NCBI RefSeq assembly: GCF_008329645.1 | Contig: NZ_CP043474.1 | Span: 3,100,001 to 3,164,000 of the forward strand | DNA: 64,000 bases | Direction of reading: 5' to 3' | From: Mycolicibacterium grossiae | GTDB lineage: Bacteria > Actinomycetota > Actinomycetes > Mycobacteriales > Mycobacteriaceae | In this document: piece by piece, positions 58,366 to 64,000 of the stretch | Numbering within the stretch: the stretch's first letter is position 1 | Layout: every line of letters begins with the position of its first letter | Notes under the pieces: generated by a model | Databases searched by the model: none | What the model was told of the DNA's origin: nothing | What the model saw: the letters and a program-made list of their open reading frames with translations, nothing else | Translations under genes and position numbers: made by a program

Positions 58366-59555
58366 CCAGACTGGCCCAGACCCCGGGTCTGACCGACGTC
58401 CAGGCCGAGATCGTCGCCGCCGTGCGCGATTTCACCGACCGGCAGATCATCCCGAACGCCGCCGAACTCGAGCGCTCCGACACCTACCCGCAGGCGATCG
58501 TCGACGCGATGCGCGAGATGGGGCTGTTCGGGCTCATGATCCCGCAGGAGTACGGCGGGCTGGGCGAGTCGCTGCTGACCTACGCGCTGTGCGTCGAGGA
58601 GCTGGCCCGCGGGTGGATGAGCGTGTCCGGGGTGATCAACACGCACTTCATCGTCGCGTACATGATCCGCCAGCACGGCACCCCCGAACAGAAGCAGCGG
58701 TTACTGCCACGCATGGCGACCGGCGAGGTACGGGGCGCCTTCTCGATGTCCGAACCCGAACTCGGCTCGGACGTCGCGGCCATCCGCACCCGCGCCACCC
58801 GGCTGCCCGAGGGCGGGTACGTGATCAACGGCCAGAAGATGTGGCTGACCAACGGCGGCAGCTCCACGCTGGTCGCCGCGCTCGTCCGCACCGACGAGGG
58901 CGCCGACAAGCCGCACCGCAACCTCACCGCGTTCCTCGTCGAGAAGCCCGCCGGTTTCGGCGAGGTCGCCCCGGGACTGGTGATTCCGGGCAAGCTCGAC
59001 AAGCTGGGCTACAAGGGGATCGACACCACGGAACTGATCTTCGACGGATACCGCGCCGCCGAGACCGACGTGCTCGGTGCCGCACCCGGCCAGGGCTTCG
59101 TGCAGATGATGGACGGCATCGAGGTGGGCCGCGTCAACGTCTCCGCGCGGGCGTGCGGGGTCGGCCTGCGCGCCTTCGAACTGGCCGTCCGCTACGCCCA
59201 GCAGCGCCGCACGTTCGGCAAGCCGATCGCCGAGCACCAGGCCATCGCGTTCGAACTCGCCGAGATGGCCACCAAGGTCGAGGCGGCGCACCTGATGATG
59301 GTGCACGCCGCCCGGCTCAAGGACTCCGGCGAGCGCAACGACGTCGCCGCCGGAATGGCGAAGTACCTCGCCAGCGAGTACTGCGCCGAGGTCACCCAGC
59401 AGAGCTTCCGGATCCACGGCGGCTACGGCTACTCCAAGGAGTACGAGATCGAACGACTGATGCGCGACGCGCCGTTCCTGCTGATCGGTGAGGGCACCAG
59501 CGAAATCCAGAAGACGATCATCAGCAAGAACCTGCTCCATGAGTATCGGCTCTGA
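58362..59555 (+). CDS. Acyl-CoA dehydrogenase (second of the beta-oxidation set)
   Basis: This 397-residue flavoprotein has IPQEYGGLGESLLTYALCVE, GAFSMSEPELGSDVAAIRTR, INGQKMWLTNGGSSTLVAAL, QSFRIHGGYGYSKEYEIERL and IGEGTSEIQKTII with the catalytic Glu retained. ATG 58362 overlaps the thiolase stop. Two dehydrogenases divergent around one promoter may act on different chain lengths or at two steps of the route. The 3' end overlaps the GntR start by 17 bases. Confidence 0.92.
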   Translation: MTRLAQTPGLTDVQAEIVAAVRDFTDRQIIPNAAELERSDTYPQAIVDAMREMGLFGLMIPQEYGGLGESLLTYALCVEELARGWMSVSGVINTHFIVAYMIRQHGTPEQKQRLLPRMATGEVRGAFSMSEPELGSDVAAIRTRATRLPEGGYVINGQKMWLTNGGSSTLVAALVRTDEGADKPHRNLTAFLVEKPAGFGEVAPGLVIPGKLDKLGYKGIDTTELIFDGYRAAETDVLGAAPGQGFVQMMDGIEVGRVNVSARACGVGLRAFELAVRYAQQRRTFGKPIAEHQAIAFELAEMATKVEAAHLMMVHAARLKDSGERNDVAAGMAKYLASEYCAEVTQQSFRIHGGYGYSKEYEIERLMRDAPFLLIGEGTSEIQKTIISKNLLHEYRL

Positions 59556-60222
59556 GCCCGCCTTCGCGATCCGGCCGCAGCTCTCCGACGACGTGGCGCG
59601 CTACGTGCGGCGACGGATCTTCGACGGCACGTTCGCGGCGGGGGAGTACCTGCGGCTCGACCAACTCGCCGCCGAAGTCGGCATCAGCGTCACCCCGGTG
59701 CGCGAAGCGCTGCTGACCCTGCGCGCGGAGGGGCTGCTCGATCAGCACCCCCGACGCGGGTTCATGGTCGTGGCGGTGACCGCCCGCGACATCGCCGACG
59801 TCGCCGGCGTGCAGGCCTACGTCGGTGGCGAGCTGGCCGCCCGCGCGGCCGAAAACGTCACCGACGAGCAGCTCGCCGCGCTCACCGCGATCCAGGACGA
59901 TCTCGAAAAGGCCTACGACGGAGCTGATCTCGAACGGACGGTGCGGCTCAACCACGACTACCACCGGATGATCAACGTCGTCGCCGACGCCCCCAAGCTG
60001 GCGCACGTCATGTCGACGATCACCCGGTATGCGCCCGAGTCGGTGTTCCCGACGCTCGAGGGCTGGCCCCGTCAGTCCATTCACGACCACCGCCGGGTGC
60101 TCGCGGCGCTCGGCCGGCGCGATCCCCGGGAGGCGCGCTCGGCGATGGCCGAGCACTTCGCCGTCGGGGTCGCCCCGCTCGTCGAGCACCTGCTGGCGCG
60201 TGGCGTGATCGCCGCGGACTGA
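59539..60222 (+). CDS. GntR-family regulator (FadR/FCD type) of the beta-oxidation operon
   Basis: This 227-residue protein has the winged helix FDGTFAAGEYLRLDQLAAEV, GISVTPVREALLTLRAEGLL and a C-terminal FCD domain (DVAGVQAYVGGELAARAAEN, NHDYHRMINVVADAP, IHDHRRVLAALGRRDPREA). It begins inside the end of the dehydrogenase gene, so it is co-transcribed with the enzymes and probably controls the divergent promoter at 56349-56405. The inducer is likely an acyl-CoA. Confidence 0.88.
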   Translation: MSIGSEPAFAIRPQLSDDVARYVRRRIFDGTFAAGEYLRLDQLAAEVGISVTPVREALLTLRAEGLLDQHPRRGFMVVAVTARDIADVAGVQAYVGGELAARAAENVTDEQLAALTAIQDDLEKAYDGADLERTVRLNHDYHRMINVVADAPKLAHVMSTITRYAPESVFPTLEGWPRQSIHDHRRVLAALGRRDPREARSAMAEHFAVGVAPLVEHLLARGVIAAD

Positions 60223-60288
60223 ACGGGGCGCAGCGCCCTTTCCGTGCCGAATGCCGCTCTGCGGGACGGGCATCACGGCTACGGTCGA

Positions 60289-61575
60289 ATGATGGCGCGC
60301 TGGACCGGCGGATCACCCCTCGACGAGGATGAGCGCATCCGCGCCCTCGCCACCCGACTGATCGACGACCTTCCGCAGCTGTCCACCGACATCCGGCAGT
60401 TCGTCGAGGCGGCCATCCCCCGGATGGCGGGCGACGCGTCGATGACGGATCTCTTCCACGCGAGCGTCCGCGGCAACGTCGAGACGGTGCTCCGGTCGCT
60501 GCGCCAACGCATCGACGTGAAGGACGTGGACGCCCCGGAGGCGGCCAACGAGCACGCACGGCGTCTGGCGCACAACGACGTGCCGGTGAACTCGCTGATC
60601 CGCGCCTACCGGCTGGGACAGCGTCGGATGACCGAACACGTCTTCGGGGCGCTCCGGGACGTCGATGTGCCGTCCGCCGAGCGGATGGCGGTGTTGGAGA
60701 CCGTCACCGCAACGATGTTCGAGTACATCGACCGCATCTCACTGCAGGTCGGCGCCGTCTACGAGGAAGAGCGCGAACGCTGGCTGGAGAACCGCAACAC
60801 CCTGCGCGCCGTCCGCGTACGCGAGCTGCTGGACGGACGGTACGACGACGACGTGGACGCGGCGACCACGTCGATCCGCTACCCGCTGCGCTGGCACCAC
60901 CTCGCCGTCGTTCTCTGGTTCTCCGAGGCACATCCCGAGCCGGACGGGTTGGCGCGTCTGCAGCGCTGTCTCAACGACCTGGGTGACGCGACCGGCGCGG
61001 CGGCGGCGCCGCTCTTCGTCGCGGCGAATCCGCTGACCGCCTGGGGGTGGCTGCCGTTCACGGCGGCGGTCGACTCCGCCGTAGAGGACATGCGCGAATT
61101 CGCCTCCGGCAGGCGCGGAGTGCCCAACATCGCCGTCGGCCTTCCTGCCGCGGGCATCGCGGGATTTCGTCGTTCCCATCAGCACGCCCGGGCGGCGCAT
61201 TCGGTCGCCAGTGCGCGTCACGGCACGGAGCCGATCGTCGTCTCCGCCGCCGACCCGGGGCTGGCGCTGGCATCGATCATCGGTACCGACGTCGTGGCGG
61301 CACGCTCCTGGGTCGCCGACGTCCTCGGCGACCTCGCCGACGACGAGGACGGCGCTGCCCGTCTGCGAGAGACGCTGCGCACGTACCTGCTCCACGGCGG
61401 CAGTTACAAGGTGGCGTCCGAGGAACTCATCCTGCACCCCAACACGGTGAAGTACCGGGTCGGCCGAGCTCTGCAACGGCGCGGGCGGGCGATCGACGAA
61501 GACCGGATCGACGTCGAAGTCGCCCTGCTGATGTGTCGGTGGTACGGGCAGGCCGTGCTGCGGACGTCGCCCTAG
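60289..61575 (+). CDS. PucR/CdaR-type transcriptional regulator
   Basis: This 428-residue protein has an N-terminal helical domain (about 20-165: FHASVRGNVETVLRSLRQRI, LIRAYRLGQRRMTEHVFGAL), a GGDEF-like degenerate middle region and a C-terminal PucR-type HTH (YLLHGGSYKVASEELILHPN, TVKYRVGRAL). Such proteins activate small catabolic or transport genes. It is 67 bp from the upstream GntR gene. ATG 60289 was used; ATG 60292 is six bases after TACGGT and could be a leaderless start. It may regulate the GMC oxidoreductase downstream. Confidence 0.85.
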   Translation: MMARWTGGSPLDEDERIRALATRLIDDLPQLSTDIRQFVEAAIPRMAGDASMTDLFHASVRGNVETVLRSLRQRIDVKDVDAPEAANEHARRLAHNDVPVNSLIRAYRLGQRRMTEHVFGALRDVDVPSAERMAVLETVTATMFEYIDRISLQVGAVYEEERERWLENRNTLRAVRVRELLDGRYDDDVDAATTSIRYPLRWHHLAVVLWFSEAHPEPDGLARLQRCLNDLGDATGAAAAPLFVAANPLTAWGWLPFTAAVDSAVEDMREFASGRRGVPNIAVGLPAAGIAGFRRSHQHARAAHSVASARHGTEPIVVSAADPGLALASIIGTDVVAARSWVADVLGDLADDEDGAARLRETLRTYLLHGGSYKVASEELILHPNTVKYRVGRALQRRGRAIDEDRIDVEVALLMCRWYGQAVLRTSP

Positions 61576-61676
61576 GCCCGTCCGCGCCAACGACGGAGTA
61601 CGTCGTGCGCGGTGACGAGCAGCGGGATCAGCAGCGGTGAGAATCCGAGGAGGAAGATCGCCAGGAAGGACCACAT
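61572..61676 (-). CDS. Possible 34-residue single-helix membrane protein
   Basis: The frame begins MWSFLAIFLLGFSPLLIPLL, continues VTAHDVLRRWRGRA and stops at TAG 61572-61574. It is one strong membrane helix with a basic tail, like small membrane proteins of mycobacteria. The stop overlaps the end of the PucR gene by 4 bases. A GTG at 61682 would add two residues. No clear ribosome binding site. The rest of 61576-61817 shows only the promoter area of the GMC gene. Confidence 0.4.
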   Translation of the reverse strand: MWSFLAIFLLGFSPLLIPLLVTAHDVLRRWRGRA

Positions 61677-61817
61677 GGGCACCGAAAGGTAGCCATCGCC
61701 GCAGCCGAAACGTATGTCTCCGGGCGACCAACATCGGGCGAAGACTCGTCCTCCACGGCCAAGGCGTCGACGTGCGCGCCGTGGAACAGTGCAGCGAACT
61801 CGAGAGAGGACGTGCAC

Positions 61818-63398
61818 GTGGAGTCGTGGGATTACATCGTCGTCGGTGCCGGATCCGCCGGAGCCGTCGTCGCGAGCAGGCTCACCGAGGACCCGGCCGT
61901 GCGCGTGTTGCTGATCGAGGCGGGCGGGTCGCACCGCCGTCTCCGCGTGGCGATGCCCGCGGCCTTCCCGACGCAGTTCAAGACGGCGCTGGACTGGCAG
62001 TTCCACACCGAGCCGGAACGGTTCCTCGACGGGCGTTCCCTGTTCCACCCGCGCGGCAAGATGCTCGGCGGATGCAGCTCGATGAACGCGATGATCTACA
62101 TCCGCGGCAACCGCGACGACTACGACTCCTGGGCGAAGGCCGGTGCGACGGGCTGGTCCTACGACGAGGTCCTGCCCTATTTCCGCAGAGCGGAGGCGAA
62201 CTCGCGGGGTGAAGACACCTACCACGGTGGCGACGGACCGCTGCGCGTGGAGGATCCGCGGTCGCCCAACCCGCTGAGCCGATCCATCGTGGCGGCGATG
62301 GTCGCGACCGGCATCGAGCCCAACGACGACTTCAACGGCCCGGAGCAGTTCGGCGCCGGGTTCTTCCAGCTGACCCAGCGCAGGGGCCGGCGATGGACGA
62401 CCGCCGACGGGTACGTCGCGCCCGCCCGACGACGCGAGAACCTCGACATCGCGACGAAGACGCACGTCCTCGGCGTACGCATCGAACGCGGCCGGGCCGT
62501 GGGCGTCGACGTGCAGCGCAACGGCCGGCGCGTCCTGCTGCGTGCCGACCGGGAGGTCGTGCTCTCGGCGGGGGCGCTGAACACGCCGCAACTGCTGATG
62601 CTCTCGGGCGTGGGGCCCGCCGACCACCTGACCGACCACGGCGTTCCCGTCGTCGTCGACAACCCGAACGTCGGCAGCCACCTGATGGACCATCCGCTCT
62701 ACACCGTCAACTTCGACGCCCCCGGCGCGACGGGAACCCTCGAATCCGCCCGCACGCCACGGCAGTTGGCCGACTTCCTGGTCCGCGGGCGGGGACTGTT
62801 GACGTCGAACATCCCCGAATGCGGCGGCTTCACCGACCGGCGGCCCGGTGATACCGGCCCGGTGATGCAGTTCATGTGCTGCCCGGGCTTTCTGCAGAAT
62901 CATGGCTTCACCACCCACGACGGTCCGGGCTTCACGATCGCGTGCTCCCTCGTCGCGCCCCTCAGTCGCGGTGCCGTTCGGCTGCGCAGCGCCGACCCCC
63001 GGGACGCGGTGGCGGTCCGGTTCGACTACTTCGCCGAGCGTGCCGACATGGAGGCGATGATCGACGGCATCCAACGGGCGCGCGAGATCGCCGCGGCACC
63101 GCCCCTGAAGGGCATCACCGGGCGGGAGATCAACCCCGGCGCAGCCGCCCGCACCCGCGCCGATCTGGCCGACAGCGTCCGGCGACTCGCCGAACACACC
63201 TACCATCCCGCCTGCAGTGCGCGCATCGGCAGCGAGGACGACGGCGTCGTCGACGCCGAGTTGCGCGTGCACGGCGTCGAGAGGCTGCGCGTGGCCGATG
63301 CCTCGGTCTTCCCGACGGTGCCGCACGGCAACACCCACGCCCCGACGGTCATGGTCGGCGAGAAGGCCGCCGACCTCCTGCGCGCCGCCGCCGACTGA
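61818..63398 (+). CDS. GMC-family FAD-dependent oxidoreductase
   Basis: This 526-residue flavoprotein has the FAD-binding YIVVGAGSAGAVVASRL, GMC signature RGKMLGGCSSMNAMIYIRGN, GAGFFQLTQRRGRRW, signature 2 GALNTPQLLMLSGVGPADHL, and the catalytic His/His region TYHPACSARIG with GNTHAPTVMVGEKAADLL. It resembles choline/alcohol dehydrogenases. GTG 61818 is preferred because GAGAGGAC lies 8 bases upstream; GTG 61812 is an alternative. It is convergent with a mycofactocin-type SDR 41 bp away, and mycofactocin regeneration in mycobacteria uses a GMC enzyme (MftG), but this gene is not in a mycofactocin cluster. Confidence 0.9.
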   Translation: MESWDYIVVGAGSAGAVVASRLTEDPAVRVLLIEAGGSHRRLRVAMPAAFPTQFKTALDWQFHTEPERFLDGRSLFHPRGKMLGGCSSMNAMIYIRGNRDDYDSWAKAGATGWSYDEVLPYFRRAEANSRGEDTYHGGDGPLRVEDPRSPNPLSRSIVAAMVATGIEPNDDFNGPEQFGAGFFQLTQRRGRRWTTADGYVAPARRRENLDIATKTHVLGVRIERGRAVGVDVQRNGRRVLLRADREVVLSAGALNTPQLLMLSGVGPADHLTDHGVPVVVDNPNVGSHLMDHPLYTVNFDAPGATGTLESARTPRQLADFLVRGRGLLTSNIPECGGFTDRRPGDTGPVMQFMCCPGFLQNHGFTTHDGPGFTIACSLVAPLSRGAVRLRSADPRDAVAVRFDYFAERADMEAMIDGIQRAREIAAAPPLKGITGREINPGAAARTRADLADSVRRLAEHTYHPACSARIGSEDDGVVDAELRVHGVERLRVADASVFPTVPHGNTHAPTVMVGEKAADLLRAAAD

Positions 63399-63439
63399 AG
63401 AGGAGCGCCTCCCGGTCGTCCGGGCATGGCACACCTGGT

Positions 63440-64000
63440 TTAGAACTGCACGTTGCCCCCATCGACCGCGATGGCGGCCGCGGTGACGAAGGAGGCCTCG
63501 TCGCTGGCCAGCCAGAGCACCGCGTCGGCGATGTCGCCTGGCTCGCAGATGCCGGCGGGCAGGAAACCCTGCAGCATCGCGCCGAGCGCGGGATGCGACT
63601 CCATGGTGCGGCCGATCTCCGCGACCATGTCGCCGGATCCCATGTCGGTGGCCACCGGGCCGGGGTGCACGCTGTTGACCCGGATGCCGTGCCGTCCCAG
63701 TTCCGCGGCGAAGCCGCGCGCCATGCCGGTGACGGCGTGCTTGCTCGCGGTGTAGTGAATCATGAACGGCTGCATCTTCAGTCCGGCTGCCGAGCTGATC
63801 AGGATCACCGATCCGCCGCGGCCGCCGTCCACGAGGTGCCGGGCGCCGGCCATCACGGTGTTCCACGTTCCGGTGACGTTGACGTCGAGGACGTCGCGGA
63901 ACGACTCCGGCGTGATCTCGTCCCACGTCTGCGGCACGGTGATGCCGGCGTTGGCGACGATGACGTCGAGGCGGCCGAGTTCGGCGACGCCGGCCGCGAC
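63440..64000 (-). CDS. Mycofactocin-coupled-type SDR (4), C-terminal part (cut by window edge)
   Basis: The visible 186 residues lack the N-terminal NAD-binding part, which lies beyond the right edge. They include LDVIVANAGI, NVTGTWNTVMAGARHLVDGG, catalytic Ser (LISSAAGLKM) and Tyr-Lys (HYTASKHAVTGMARGFAAEL), and RVNSVHPGPVATDMGSGDMV as in the mycofactocin-type SDRs. It ends with AAIAVDGGNVQF instead of the usual YVTGxxLxVDAG. The stop TAA is 63440-63442. The assignment to the mycofactocin group is by resemblance to the three complete SDRs earlier in the window. Confidence 0.82.
   Translation of the reverse strand, partial: VAAGVAELGRLDVIVANAGITVPQTWDEITPESFRDVLDVNVTGTWNTVMAGARHLVDGGRGGSVILISSAAGLKMQPFMIHYTASKHAVTGMARGFAAELGRHGIRVNSVHPGPVATDMGSGDMVAEIGRTMESHPALGAMLQGFLPAGICEPGDIADAVLWLASDEASFVTAAAIAVDGGNVQF

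Noticed and set aside
61818..63398. Assignment of the GMC gene as mftG
   Set aside because: No mftA-F genes are near and the sequence resembles general alcohol or choline dehydrogenases just as well.

Overview
The window is very GC-rich (about 70%) chromosomal DNA with densely packed genes, many GTG starts and 4-base stop/start overlaps. It is almost certainly from a mycobacterium, most likely a rapid grower (Mycolicibacterium type). The clues are tandem MspA-family porins, an mbtM (FadD33) homologue, an htdZ homologue, a block matching the M. tuberculosis order Rv1354c-Rv1355c-Rv1356c, many acyl-CoA dehydrogenases, and several SDR enzymes of the mycofactocin-coupled type. These identifications rest on recalled family sequences, not on a search. 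I saw no rRNA, tRNA, CRISPR array, IS element, integrase or phage gene.

Layout. 0-4.3 kb: a sulfur-source operon on the minus strand (flavin monooxygenase, rhodanese, ABC permease, substrate-binding lipoprotein cut by the window edge). It is preceded by a tiny Cys-rich leader ORF and is divergent from a GntR regulator. 4.3-18.7 kb: housekeeping and signalling genes (anti-sigma-like kinase, L,D-transpeptidase-like protein, class III cyclase, MFS exporter, SDR, F420-type oxidoreductase, membrane GGDEF-EAL protein, FUSC protein, phospholipase-D-like protein, ABC exporter, CYTH-CHAD protein with a late frameshift). 18.7-24.7 kb: a catabolic island with three mycofactocin-type SDRs, a double carboxymuconolactone-decarboxylase protein, a P450 and two TetR regulators with recognisable operators. 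24.7-38.3 kb: envelope, carbohydrate and iron genes (EEP phosphatase, aldo/keto reductase, DUF4185 secreted protein, GH13 enzyme, siderophore-interacting protein, mbtM, GH16 enzyme, two MspA porins, exported proteins). 38.3-48.7 kb: an acyl-CoA catabolic region (FadD, AraC, amidohydrolase, lipid-transfer thiolase with DUF35 partner, TetR, paired acyl-CoA dehydrogenases, two related TetR genes, one interrupted by an amber codon). 48.7-54.3 kb: a FAD-binding-like protein, a GAF-GGDEF-EAL enzyme, and MoeY with its GNAT-like partner. 54.6-64 kb: a beta-oxidation set (htdZ hydratase, two acyl-CoA dehydrogenases, FabG-like SDR, thiolase, GntR), then a PucR-type regulator, a GMC oxidoreductase and a mycofactocin-type SDR cut by the right edge.

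Two themes stand out. First, short in-phase tandem repeats sit exactly on gene boundaries and contain the start or stop codon (4285-4376, 25685-25738, 31053-31122, 42306-42353, 55082-55172). Two of these create a series of in-phase stop codons. Second, several regulators have well-defined inverted-repeat operators, some lying over leaderless promoters of the form TANNNT-N6/7-start codon.
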